Shown: in pieces, positions 44,194 to 51,977 of the stretch
How positions within the stretch are numbered: position 1 is the first letter of the stretch
Layout: the number at the start of each line of letters is the position of its first letter
Assembly: GCF_000158095.2 (NCBI RefSeq)
Contig: NZ_CM011002.1
Span: 859,541-923,540, forward strand
Origin: Roseibium alexandrii DFL-11
GTDB lineage: Bacteria; Pseudomonadota; Alphaproteobacteria; Rhizobiales; Stappiaceae
Length of the DNA stretch: 64,000 nt
Direction: 5' to 3'
Program-made: the position numbers and the translations under genes
Notes under the pieces: generated by a model
What the model was told of the DNA's origin: nothing
What the model saw: only the letters and a program-made list of their open reading frames with translations
The model's database searches: none

Positions 44194-45537
44194 ATGCGCC
44201 CCCTCGGCCTTGCCCTCATCGCACTTGCGGTCCTGATACCGGTTTATTGGTTTGCGCCGATCGCCTCCGAGCGGGACCCGGTTGCCTTGTTCAGCCAATA
44301 TCTCGGGGCCGCTGCTCTCATCCTGATGGGCATCAATCAATTCGTCGCCACAAGGGCTCCGGGTTTGGAGATCGTTTTTGGTCCTCTTGACCGGATTTAT
44401 GTGCTGCACAAGTGGCTGGGTGTCATCGCTCTCATCGCCATGGGGCTGCATGACATCATCGACGCGGATATGAACGGGTTGCGCGGCGGGGTATTGTCCG
44501 GAATTGCCGAAGACATCGGTGAGATCAGCCTTTACGGTTTGATGATACTGATCCTGGCTTCGGTCATCACCTTCATTCCCTATCATCTTTGGAAATGGAG
44601 CCACCGCATTATCGGAGTGTTCTTCTTTCTCGGAGCATTTCATTTCTTCTTCATTGCAAAGCCCTTTTCCAATTTTGACCCGCTTGGACTCTATGTTTCT
44701 GCATTCTGCATTTTAGGAATAGTTTCCTATATCTGGATGTCTGTCGTTCGCCCGATGGCACCACGTGGTCACAGATATGAAGTGGATCTTGTCCGGCGGG
44801 TCGGCGGGTTGACGGAGCTGGTTTTGTTGCCCAAGGGAGGTGGCATGCGGCATAAGCCGGGCCAGTTTGCATTTTTGTCGATTGACGGCGGCGGACTGGG
44901 GGAGGAACACCCGTTTACACTCAGCGGCGCGCCGACAGACGACAGGGTTCTTAGGTTCTCCATCAAGGATCTTGGCGATTACACCGACCGGCTGCAAAGA
45001 ACGGTGCAGCCGGGGATGGACGCAATCGTGTCCGGTCCATTTGGACATTTTTCGATGCCCCGTGGTCGGGATCCTCAGGTGTGGATTGGGGCTGGGGTTG
45101 GTATCACCCCGTTCCTGGCCTTTGCGGAAAGCCTCAAGGGCCGCGAGACCGGTCCGATAAAGCTCTATTATTGCGTCCGGGAGCGGGACGACATTCCTTA
45201 TGCGGTTGAACTGGAGCGGCTGGCTGAAGAGGTTGATACGCTTGAGCTGATCATCGTGAACTCTTCAGAGGGCATCCGGCTGACTTCGGACCGCATCGTG
45301 TCCGACCTCGGCGGCGATGTTGCGAATGCGCATGTCTTCTTTTGCGGGCCTGTGCCGATGCGCAAGGCGCTCAAATCCGGTCTGCTTCTCAAAGGGCTCA
45401 AGGCCTCCAGGTTCCACTTTGAGGAATTTGAGATGCGCACTGGGATTGGCCTTCAGTCGCTTGCCGTATGGCTTTGGGATCGCGGCAAATATGAAGTGGT
45501 AAAACGGGTATCCAGACAAACCGAACCTGCTGAATAA
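44194..45537 (+). CDS. Ferric-reductase-like transmembrane flavoprotein
   Basis: A 447-residue protein with five to six N-terminal membrane helices (about 1-205) including a ferric-reductase-like heme b region (LHKWLGVIALIAMGLHDIID and HLWKWSHRIIGVFFFLGAFHFFFI with paired His), then an FAD-binding domain (KPGQFAFLSIDGGGLGEEHPFTLSGAP) and an NAD-binding domain (WIGAGVGITPFLAFAESL, FFCGPVPMRKALKSGL). It resembles ferric reductases and NADPH oxidases, moving electrons from NAD(P)H across the membrane. ATG at 44194 is the start. It stands alone on the plus strand. Confidence 0.85.
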   Translation: MRPLGLALIALAVLIPVYWFAPIASERDPVALFSQYLGAAALILMGINQFVATRAPGLEIVFGPLDRIYVLHKWLGVIALIAMGLHDIIDADMNGLRGGVLSGIAEDIGEISLYGLMILILASVITFIPYHLWKWSHRIIGVFFFLGAFHFFFIAKPFSNFDPLGLYVSAFCILGIVSYIWMSVVRPMAPRGHRYEVDLVRRVGGLTELVLLPKGGGMRHKPGQFAFLSIDGGGLGEEHPFTLSGAPTDDRVLRFSIKDLGDYTDRLQRTVQPGMDAIVSGPFGHFSMPRGRDPQVWIGAGVGITPFLAFAESLKGRETGPIKLYYCVRERDDIPYAVELERLAEEVDTLELIIVNSSEGIRLTSDRIVSDLGGDVANAHVFFCGPVPMRKALKSGLLLKGLKASRFHFEEFEMRTGIGLQSLAVWLWDRGKYEVVKRVSRQTEPAE

Positions 45538-45573
45538 GACGATCTATCCCGGGAACACTCTTGCATGATAACC

Positions 45574-45599
45574 ACTTTGACGTTTACGTAAGTCAAAGT
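45574..45599. promoter_or_regulatory. MerR-type (LiuR-like) operator/promoter
   Basis: ACTTTGAC (45574-45581) and GTCAAAGT (45592-45599) form a perfect eight-base inverted repeat around GTTTACGTAA. TTGACG at 45577-45582 fits a -35 hexamer with TAGAAC (45602-45607) as -10 at a 19-base spacing, typical of MerR-family activation. The core resembles LiuR sites in front of acyl-CoA catabolism genes, which fits the thioesterase downstream, but that match is from memory. Confidence 0.5.
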
Positions 45600-45638
45600 A
45601 ATAGAACGATTGCAAGTTGAATGGATTGGGGGGAGCCG

Positions 45639-46064
45639 ATGCAGCCGATCATGAACGCTGATGAAATCATGGGGATGCTGGACGAGGTTTTTCCGCAGAT
45701 CCATGCCGATGGCCGTGTCTATGAAATCGAGAATGTCGGGCCCGGCGAGGCCGTGCTGCGGCTGTCAGCCAACGAGCGGCATTTACGCCCCGGTGGCACC
45801 GTGTCTGGTCCGACCATGATGGCGATGGCGGACTTTGCGGCCTATGTTGTCATTCTGGCGCATATCGGCCCGCAGGCCTTGGCAGTCACCACCAATCTCA
45901 ACATCAACTTCCTGAGAAAACCGGAACCTGGTGATCTTCTGGCGACGTGCCGCCTTCTTAAGCTCGGAAAACGGCTGGCAGTGGTCGACTGTGCGATTGC
46001 AGGGGAGGGGCAGGACGACATGGTTGCCCATGCAACAGCAACCTATTCGATCCCGCCGCGGTGA
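45639..46064 (+). CDS. PaaI/hotdog-fold thioesterase
   Basis: A 141-residue hotdog-fold protein of the PaaI/acyl-CoA thioesterase group. RHLRPGGTVSGPTMMAMADFAAYVVILAHIGPQALAVTTNLNINFLRKPEPGDLLATCRLLKLGKRLAVVDC is the family core, with the Asp of MADFAA as the likely catalytic residue. It probably hydrolyses an aryl- or medium-chain acyl-CoA. ATG at 45639 (four bases after GGGGAG) is preferred over 45621. The upstream MerR-type inverted repeat suggests regulation tied to acyl-CoA metabolism. Confidence 0.82.
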   Translation: MQPIMNADEIMGMLDEVFPQIHADGRVYEIENVGPGEAVLRLSANERHLRPGGTVSGPTMMAMADFAAYVVILAHIGPQALAVTTNLNINFLRKPEPGDLLATCRLLKLGKRLAVVDCAIAGEGQDDMVAHATATYSIPPR

Positions 46065-46090
46065 CTTTGACCTGTCCCGGCAGGCAGATA

Positions 46091-47320
46091 TCAAGCGCTC
46101 TTTTGAGCTTCGTCGTCTTTAAAGAGACCTTCCAGATCTTCTGAGAATTCCACGACCTGGTTGCGCCCGCCGCGTTTGGCTGCATAGACCGCCAGATCCG
46201 CGCGGTGCAGGGCGAGATCTTCCGTGTCTCCATCGCGCGAGAGATAAGCACCAACGCTGAGGCTGGGGGTGTAGCTGTTGCCTTCGTGGGTGCAGGGCGT
46301 CTTTGCGCCTTCCATCACGCGCTGCGAGAGCCCCCGGAAGTCCGCCTTCGTGATGTTCCGGCACAGGATCACGAACTCATCCCCGCCATAGCGGCCAACG
46401 ACATCGTCTTTCAGGCGGATACTGGATTTCAGAACATCCGCGATGTGTTTTAGCAGGATATCACCACAGGCGTGGCCGTACTTGTCGTTGACCTGTTTGA
46501 AATAGTCCACGTCAACAAAGAGAATGCCGGTTCCGGCCGCTCTGTCCGGGTCAATGAACAGTGCTTTCAAATGCTGGGTGGTCGAGTTGCGGTTGAACAC
46601 CCCGGTCAGTTGATCATACCGCGTCAACTCAAGCATGCGTTTGTCGTTCTGCATCAGTTGTTGGGTGCGGCGCACAAAGGCGGCGATCGGGAAAAGGAGT
46701 ACGAGGACGGTTCCGGCCACGAGATAAATGCTGACTTCCTGAAAGGTTTCTTCCAGTGCTTCTTCAAAAGCGCTGGCATCGACATAAAGCTCGATTGTAC
46801 CCACCTTCTCGCCGGATGCGGTTATCGCAGGCACGTAAGCCTCGATATAGGTCTCAGGAACCCGGGGATCGCCATCCGTCCGCTCGTCATTGTCATCGTG
46901 GTGGACTTCGATGACAGGTTGTCCAGTTTCAAAAGCGCGAACAGCGTTACCGTTCGGTGTGTCGCCATATTTGCTGTCCCGGTCCAGGCTCCCGTTTGAC
47001 AGGAAGGTCTGCCGGCCTTCTTCATCAAAAAGCTGAAAGCGGATGATGTTAACCAGGGCAAAGGAGTCTTCCAGGCGGTTGATATCGTCCATATCGCCTT
47101 TGCCTGTCTGGATCAGTTCAATGGCAGACGGCGTGGTTTCCAGGAAATTGTGAGACCAATTGAGTGCCCGTTCCTCAGCGTTGCGCTTGATGGCTTCCTG
47201 AACCTGCCAGTCAATGAGCGTGTCCAATGCGATCCACACCATGCCGATCAGGGCCAATGTTCCCGCAGCCGCGGCAAGAAGCGTATAGCGGTGTTGTTCA
47301 TACAAACGCGTGACGTTCAT
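46091..47320 (-). CDS. Membrane diguanylate cyclase (GGDEF)
   Basis: A 409-residue enzyme. Two membrane helices (LLAAAAGTLALIGMVWIALDTL near 14 and SIYLVAGTVLVLLFPIAAFV near 200-220) flank a periplasmic sensor domain of about 160 residues. The cytoplasmic GGDEF domain is complete (LTRYDQLTGVFNRN, ILFVDVDYFKQVNDKYGHACGDILL and RYGGDEFVIL at about 318-327), so it should make c-di-GMP. An RxxD inhibitory site (RLKD, about 308) precedes the signature by about 9 to 12 residues. It is divergent from rplM and convergent with the thioesterase gene. Confidence 0.92.
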   Translation of the reverse strand: MNVTRLYEQHRYTLLAAAAGTLALIGMVWIALDTLIDWQVQEAIKRNAEERALNWSHNFLETTPSAIELIQTGKGDMDDINRLEDSFALVNIIRFQLFDEEGRQTFLSNGSLDRDSKYGDTPNGNAVRAFETGQPVIEVHHDDNDERTDGDPRVPETYIEAYVPAITASGEKVGTIELYVDASAFEEALEETFQEVSIYLVAGTVLVLLFPIAAFVRRTQQLMQNDKRMLELTRYDQLTGVFNRNSTTQHLKALFIDPDRAAGTGILFVDVDYFKQVNDKYGHACGDILLKHIADVLKSSIRLKDDVVGRYGGDEFVILCRNITKADFRGLSQRVMEGAKTPCTHEGNSYTPSLSVGAYLSRDGDTEDLALHRADLAVYAAKRGGRNQVVEFSEDLEGLFKDDEAQKSA

Positions 47321-47545
47321 CAGGGTTTCCCAGTCTTATCCGGGTGCTATCGTAGCCATCGACCGCTTAAGGGTGCGTAAAATAGCGGAATATTGAATAT
47401 TGCTAATTCCAACGCTTTAGATTCTGAAACACTGCAGGATGACGATCAGCCATCAAAAAATGCAAAAAGATGCGGTAATATAATACCGTTTTTTTAACTT
47501 ATTGATTTTAAATGATTAATTCGATCGTTGTGCGAATGAAGGTTC
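47321..47545. other. Intergenic, AT-rich upstream of rplM
   Basis: About 225 bp of AT-rich DNA, upstream of both the diguanylate cyclase and rplM. It holds a weak five-pair CGGTA/TACCG stem before a T run (47473-47495) and may act as an UP element region for rplM; no gene is seen. Confidence 0.5.
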
Positions 47546-47574
47546 TTGACGCTTTATTTGGACAAGCGTATAAG
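47546..47574 (+). promoter_or_regulatory. Strong sigma-70 promoter of rplM
   Basis: TTGACG at 47546-47551 and TATAAG at 47569-47574 are separated by exactly 17 bases, matching the consensus well; transcription should start near 47581. AT-rich sequence upstream may enhance it. This is the clearest promoter in the window. Confidence 0.8.
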
Positions 47575-47591
47575 CCAATCCGAACGAATTG

Positions 47592-47639
47592 AAGGTCCGT
47601 TCGCTGCGCTTGTAATAAGCCGCGCGGACCTTTTCTTTA
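47592..47639 (+). promoter_or_regulatory. Terminator-like hairpin in the rplM leader
   Basis: AAGGTCCG (47592-47599) pairs perfectly with CGGACCTT (47625-47632), enclosing a smaller GCGCTT/AAGCCGC stem, and is followed by TTTTCTTT. It lies only about 11 bases after the inferred start of transcription and 24-30 bases before the rplM start codon. Such a structure could be an attenuator or an autoregulatory ribosomal-protein leader. Confidence 0.6.
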
Positions 47640-47662
47640 ACCTGAACTCATGGATCAAACTC

Positions 47663-48130
47663 ATGAAGACCTTCTCTGCCAAGCCGGCCGAGGTCGAAAA
47701 AAAGTGGATCTTGATCGACGCAGAAGGCATGGTTGTCGGCCGTTTGGCTGCCTACATTGCTAATCATCTGCGCGGCAAGCACCTGCCGACCTACACGCCG
47801 CACGTCGATACCGGTGACAACATCATCGTCGTCAACGCCGACAAAGTGGTTCTGACCGGCCGCAAGTACGACAACAAGAAATACTACTGGCACACCGGCC
47901 ACCCGGGCGGCATCAAAGAGCGTACGGCTCGTGCCATCATGGAAGGCCGTTTTCCGGAGCGCGTTCTGGAAAAAGCCGTTCAGCGCATGATGCCGGGCGG
48001 ACCGCTGTCAAACAAGCAGCTGTCCAACCTGAAGGTATACGCTGGTCCGAAGCATCCGCATGAAGCTCAGTCGCCGGAACTGGTCGACGTCAAGAGCCTC
48101 AACGCAAAAAATGACGGCAAGAGGGCTTAA
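47663..48130 (+). CDS. rplM: 50S ribosomal protein L13
   Basis: A 155-residue L13, standard length. [22 protein letters not shown] begins the protein, followed by [37 protein letters not shown] and the conserved [38 protein letters not shown]. The start at 47663 is fixed by the family; no Shine-Dalgarno sequence is visible just upstream. It is followed by rpsI after two bases, the universal arrangement. L13 binds 23S rRNA early in assembly. Confidence 0.97.
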   Translation: MKTFSAKPAEVEKKWILIDAEGMVVGRLAAYIANHLRGKHLPTYTPHVDTGDNIIVVNADKVVLTGRKYDNKKYYWHTGHPGGIKERTARAIMEGRFPERVLEKAVQRMMPGGPLSNKQLSNLKVYAGPKHPHEAQSPELVDVKSLNAKNDGKRA

Positions 48131-48132
48131 CA

Positions 48133-48609
48133 ATGGCTGAGCTGCAATCCCTGGAAGAATTGGGCGGCGCGGTCGACACCGCAGCCCCTGAAGCTCCGGT
48201 CCATGTCCAGAAGCTGGACGCACAGGGCCGTGCATACGCAACCGGCAAGCGTAAAGACGCGATTGCGCGCGTTTGGGTCAAGCCGGGCACCGGCAAGATC
48301 ATTGTCAACAAGAAGGACTTCACCGAGTATTTCGCTCGTCCGGTTCTTCAGATGATCCTGAGACAGCCGTTGATGATCACTGAGCGTGATGGTCAGTTCG
48401 ACATTGTTGCCACCGTTACCGGTGGTGGCCTATCTGGCCAGGCGGGTGCTGTGCGCCACGGCCTGTCCAAGGCTCTGACCTACTACGAGCCAGACTTGCG
48501 TCCGATCCTGAAGAAGAACGGCTTCATCACACGCGACAGCCGTGTTGTTGAGCGTAAGAAGTTCGGCCGCGCGAAAGCCCGTAAGAGCTTCCAATTCTCC
48601 AAGCGTTAA
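48133..48609 (+). CDS. rpsI: 30S ribosomal protein S9
   Basis: A 158-residue S9 with an acidic N-terminal extension of about 35 residues and the conserved core ([78 protein letters not shown]). The final SKR tail contacts the P-site tRNA. It is cotranscribed with rplM and ends in a strong terminator. Confidence 0.97.
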   Translation: MAELQSLEELGGAVDTAAPEAPVHVQKLDAQGRAYATGKRKDAIARVWVKPGTGKIIVNKKDFTEYFARPVLQMILRQPLMITERDGQFDIVATVTGGGLSGQAGAVRHGLSKALTYYEPDLRPILKKNGFITRDSRVVERKKFGRAKARKSFQFSKR

Positions 48610-48639
48610 TCGCTGGACCAACTGGTTCCAAGACTTCAA

Positions 48640-48668
48640 AACCCGCCGGATCGGTCCGGCGGGTTTTT
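48640..48668 (+). terminator. Intrinsic terminator of rplM-rpsI
   Basis: AACCCGCCGGA-TCGG-TCCGGCGGGTT followed by a T run, 31 bases after the S9 stop codon and 16 bases before the stop of the convergent unknown gene, so it may serve both strands. Confidence 0.92.
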
Positions 48669-48683
48669 TGTTTGTCTTTTGTT

Positions 48684-50105
48684 CTAGGTAAAGTCGATAT
48701 CGTAATTGAAGCCCGTACCGGTGCTGCCGTTGTAACGAAAGTAGATTGAATCAACACCGATGATGTCGGCTGAACCGTCCTCGATCCGCATCCAGGAGTA
48801 GCTGTCGCCAATTGGGCCGCCAGGTCCGATATCCGCGCGGTGGTATCCGGAATCCACGTCGAAGCCTAGTGCTTCCATCTTGCTTTTATAGGAGAGCCGA
48901 TTCACACCGCCGGCCATCATCTCACCGACGTAGTTTGCGAGCTGTGAGTTGGTCATGAAATCGACCATCTCCTGCGCGGCAGTGTCTGCAGCAGTTTTTA
49001 ATGTCGCGGCATCTGAGTTGAAGTTGCGGGAGGATAGTTCTGAATACAGGCTTTCAAGAGCTTCATCCATTGTGAAAGTTTGCAATGGGATCGGAGTCGA
49101 TGGGTAGTGTTCCCCGGTTTCTTCCACGAACGCAGCAAAGACATTCAATGAGGTGGTCGCAATGCCGAGAGCTCCAGCACCGGTCAGCCCGCCAGTTAGA
49201 AAGCCGGCTGTCGCTGTTAAGATACTTAAACCTCTCATTAGATCGACACCATCGTTGCCATTAATGACGCCGTACTGGTCGTACATTTCCTGCCACAACA
49301 ATTCGCCCCACTCGTCAAACCCGTTATTGGCAGCGGACCAAGTGTTTAGTGCTGCCGTTGCGTCGGTTTCCAATTGCAGAACTTGGCTATTTGTTAAGTT
49401 TCCGAGATCCAGTCCCATTTCCTCGCCAAGATCGAACGCGCCGTCTTTCATTAGCTCAAGTCGTGTGGCAAAGGTGTCGTATAGAGAGCCAAGTTGCTGG
49501 CTCCCGATTGAGAACATATCGATTTCCTGGATTGCAGACCGCGCATCACTGTAGTCATTGGAATCGGCCTGCAAAACCGTTGCGGTCAGTAGGAAGTTAT
49601 CGATGCCGAAAGCTTCGTCATTGGAAGCCTGGTTCAATGACGAATGCCACTTGATGGACAATTGCCCATCCGTGACCACGCTGCCAGGCAGTTCGATTTC
49701 GTAGGTATGGCGCTGATCGACCCAGCCCGCATTGGTGAAATCAGATGCGGTGCTTGCTGCGGTTTTGCGATAGGTGATGTTATCGTCAGCAGTCTGCCAG
49801 CCGTGAGTCCCTTCCGTCGTGTAAACATGGAAGGCGCCCAAGTCGACTGTTACGCCGTTTATGTCGACATAAAGATGTTCGTTGTCCCATGAGTCGACTT
49901 CCAGGAAATCGAATTTCAGCAAGAGCTCGCTGGTCCCGTTAGGGACTGTTACGGTTTTGGTGACGTCTTCATTTGCTCCGTAGTTTCCAAGGTAGCCGTC
50001 TGAATTGTCCGTGGCTGTCCACTTGCCATTCCCAAATCCGAATGGTGAGTTGGCGGATGTGTTGAAGTTTCTGTTTCCGATGGTTTGGGTCGTTGTCGTA
50101 GTCAT
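48684..50105 (-). CDS. Large unknown protein, carbohydrate- or envelope-related?
   Basis: A 473-residue protein without a signal peptide. Residues 1-170 form a beta-rich domain (FGFGNGKWTATDNSDGYLGNYG, VTVPNGTSELLLKFDFLEVDSWDNEHLYVDINGVTVDLG, FTNAGWVDQRHTYEIELPG), followed by a helical region (about 180-370) and a C-terminal beta segment ending in FNYDIDFT. ATG at 50105 has AGGAGG seven bases upstream. Asp/Asn-rich loops suggest calcium binding. It is unusually large for an uncharacterised gene and is preceded by two LacI-type operator sites. I recognise no family; secretion by a type I system is possible but unsupported. Confidence 0.65.
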   Translation of the reverse strand: MTTTTTQTIGNRNFNTSANSPFGFGNGKWTATDNSDGYLGNYGANEDVTKTVTVPNGTSELLLKFDFLEVDSWDNEHLYVDINGVTVDLGAFHVYTTEGTHGWQTADDNITYRKTAASTASDFTNAGWVDQRHTYEIELPGSVVTDGQLSIKWHSSLNQASNDEAFGIDNFLLTATVLQADSNDYSDARSAIQEIDMFSIGSQQLGSLYDTFATRLELMKDGAFDLGEEMGLDLGNLTNSQVLQLETDATAALNTWSAANNGFDEWGELLWQEMYDQYGVINGNDGVDLMRGLSILTATAGFLTGGLTGAGALGIATTSLNVFAAFVEETGEHYPSTPIPLQTFTMDEALESLYSELSSRNFNSDAATLKTAADTAAQEMVDFMTNSQLANYVGEMMAGGVNRLSYKSKMEALGFDVDSGYHRADIGPGGPIGDSYSWMRIEDGSADIIGVDSIYFRYNGSTGTGFNYDIDFT

Positions 50106-50203
50106 TCCATGTCCTCCTGTCGGGAGCGCGACATGGCCGGCAGTGCATTCTAGGATTGTGCAAAATAAATTGCGCACCGTGAAAATATCGCGCAAAAGTA
50201 GTA

Positions 50204-50217
50204 TGTAAGCGCTTTCA
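50204..50217. promoter_or_regulatory. LacI-type operator 1, TGTAAGCGCTTTCA
   Basis: A near-palindrome with the AAGCGCTT core typical of LacI/GalR-family operators, 99 bp upstream of the start of the unknown 473-residue gene. It is paired with a second site 20 bp away (two helical turns). Confidence 0.6.
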
Positions 50218-50223
50218 TCAAAA

Positions 50224-50237
50224 TGCAAGCGCTTACA
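50224..50237. promoter_or_regulatory. LacI-type operator 2, TGCAAGCGCTTACA
   Basis: The partner of operator 1: the two sites form a long inverted repeat TGTAAGCGCTT-N12-AAGCGCTTACA (50204-50237). No LacI-family gene is in the window, so the regulator is presumably encoded elsewhere and could be a sugar-responsive repressor. Confidence 0.6.
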
Positions 50238-50323
50238 TCATAGGTATTTAGATGGTTCAACTTCAGAAGAGGCGTCTTAAAGCGCGAAGTACTGGTTTGC
50301 TCAGCTAACCGAAGGTGCTTGCC

Positions 50324-51223
50324 TCAAAGGCCCTGCGCCAATCGCCGAACCTGAGCTCGGAACCATTTGTGGGCCGGGTCATTTTGGCGGCGGGGGTGCC
50401 ACAGGAGATCGACGTCAAAGGCGGGGGACGGGAAGGGCGATGGTGTGCAAGCCATATTGCCCTGGTGGAGTTTGGCGAGGCGGCTCGGCATCATGCATAG
50501 CGCATCGGAGCTGGATACAAGTGCTGGAGCGAGCAGAAAACTCGGCAACGAGATCGCAACGCGGCGCTTGTGACCGGTCTCTTTGAGAACACGATCTGTG
50601 GCTCCAATGAAGCCACCGCCTTCCGGTGACACCAGGATATGCGGGAAAGCGCAAAATCCCTCAAGTGTCATTGGCTGTCCCACAAGAGGATGGGTCTTGG
50701 ACATGATCACCTGAAAATCTTCTGTGAGCGCTGATTGTCTTTTTGCCTCCGGCAAAGACATGCCCGTTGCAAGTGCAAGGTCTGCCGTTTCGGCTTCGAG
50801 CGATGACCACAGTATTTTTGGATCAAAGGCCAGAAATGCCGCCCGCGCACCCGGGGCTTCCGCCGCCAGCATCTTTTGAACGGGCGCGGCCAAAACGGCA
50901 TGGACATAGTCGGTCCCGATCAGTCGAAACGTTGTTTCGCTCGATGCCGGGTCGAAAACCGTGTGATCGCGCACCAAGGCGTTCAGGCCCTGAAGATGGG
51001 CGCGCAGGTCATTTTGCAATGCGCGGGCGCGCGTGGTCGCAACCAGGCGCCGGCCAGACGGCACGAGAAGTGGATCGTTGAAAAGGTCGCGGAGCCGCTT
51101 GAGCTGCGCCGACATGGCAGGCTGCGTGATGCCGATCTGTTTCGCGGCCAGTGAGACATTCTCATGGTCCAGCAGGGCATGAAGGGCGAGGAGAAGCCCA
51201 AGCTCAGTCTGTTTTATATCCAC
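50324..51223 (-). CDS. LysR-family transcriptional regulator
   Basis: A 299-residue LysR protein: N-terminal helix-turn-helix (LLALHALLDHENVSLAAKQIGITQPAMSAQLKRLRDLFNDPLL) and a C-terminal periplasmic-binding-protein-like effector domain (about 90-299). GTG at 51223 is the start. It is divergent from the F420-reductase-like gene, and the intergenic region holds an inverted repeat with LysR-like spacing, so it most likely controls that operon. Confidence 0.9.
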   Translation of the reverse strand: MDIKQTELGLLLALHALLDHENVSLAAKQIGITQPAMSAQLKRLRDLFNDPLLVPSGRRLVATTRARALQNDLRAHLQGLNALVRDHTVFDPASSETTFRLIGTDYVHAVLAAPVQKMLAAEAPGARAAFLAFDPKILWSSLEAETADLALATGMSLPEAKRQSALTEDFQVIMSKTHPLVGQPMTLEGFCAFPHILVSPEGGGFIGATDRVLKETGHKRRVAISLPSFLLAPALVSSSDALCMMPSRLAKLHQGNMACTPSPFPSPAFDVDLLWHPRRQNDPAHKWFRAQVRRLAQGL

Positions 51224-51224
51224 T

Positions 51225-51249
51225 CAAATTATACCTAATATCCAATTTG
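51225..51249. promoter_or_regulatory. Inverted repeat CAAATT-N13-AATTTG between LysR and F420-like genes
   Basis: A perfect six-base inverted repeat with a 13-base AT-rich spacer, starting two bases before the LysR start and 62 bases before the divergent start. This is the best candidate LysR binding site here. Confidence 0.5.
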
Positions 51250-51310
51250 ACAATTTTATTTATGCTAATTTCCGCACCATGTTCAAGCCATCAAACAACA
51301 GGAGATGGAA

Positions 51311-51955
51311 ATGAACATTGGTTTTATCGGTGCCGGCGGAATGGCGAAAGCCCTGGCAAGAAAGTGGGCCGCCAAACACGAGGTGATGCTGTCCGGCCGG
51401 GATCTGGACAAGACCAAGGCCGCTGCGGCCTCACTTGGTGTCCGAAGCGGAACCGCCCAGGAAGCTGCAAGTTTCGGAGATGTGATTGTTTTGGCAACGC
51501 GTTGGGAAGATGTGTTTCCCGCCATAGAAAACGCCGGTGGACCTGCCGCTTTTGACGGCAAGACGGTTATTGATATCAACAACCCGGTCAGCATCGAGAC
51601 TTTCCGGACGACCCGGGAGAATGGCGGGTCGCTGACCCAGGCCATCGCAGACGCATTGCCGGGTGCCAAGGTCGCCAAGGCCTTCAACATGTCGCAGGTC
51701 GCCGTTTGGGAGGATCCGGACATGATCTATGACGGCCGTCAGCTGGTCACGCTCTATACGTCCGATGAGGAGATTGATGAGACTGTTGCCGGTCTGATTG
51801 CCGATGTTGGCTCCGAACCGCTGCGGCTTGGCAGCAACGCGCATGCCTATCAGCTGGAAGCAGCGGCCGCCATTGTCATCAAGTTTTTGTTTGCCGGCCG
51901 GGATCCTCATACGGTCTTCAATTTCATTCAGCCCGAAGTGAAAGCCATTCGGTAA
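51311..51955 (+). CDS. NADPH:F420-reductase-like NAD(P)-binding protein
   Basis: A 214-residue Rossmann-fold protein (NIGFIGAGGMAKALARKWAAKHEVMLSGRD, VIVLATRWEDVFPAIENAGGPAAFDGKTVIDINNPV) of the NADP-oxidoreductase/F420-dependent family. The family binds NADPH and either reduces F420 or acts on unrelated substrates; F420 is not usual in these bacteria, so F420 chemistry is not implied. ATG at 51311 has GGAG six bases upstream. It is the first gene of a two-gene unit with the SDR gene, 23 bases apart, opposite LysR. Confidence 0.8.
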   Translation: MNIGFIGAGGMAKALARKWAAKHEVMLSGRDLDKTKAAAASLGVRSGTAQEAASFGDVIVLATRWEDVFPAIENAGGPAAFDGKTVIDINNPVSIETFRTTRENGGSLTQAIADALPGAKVAKAFNMSQVAVWEDPDMIYDGRQLVTLYTSDEEIDETVAGLIADVGSEPLRLGSNAHAYQLEAAAAIVIKFLFAGRDPHTVFNFIQPEVKAIR

Positions 51956-51977
51956 ATCCGCAAAAGGAAAGCTGATA

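Noticed and set aside
47473..47495. CGGTA/TACCG stem followed by seven T residues upstream of rplM
   Set aside because: Only a five-pair AT-flanked stem and no upstream gene on that strand whose transcript it could end; likely part of the AT-rich promoter region.
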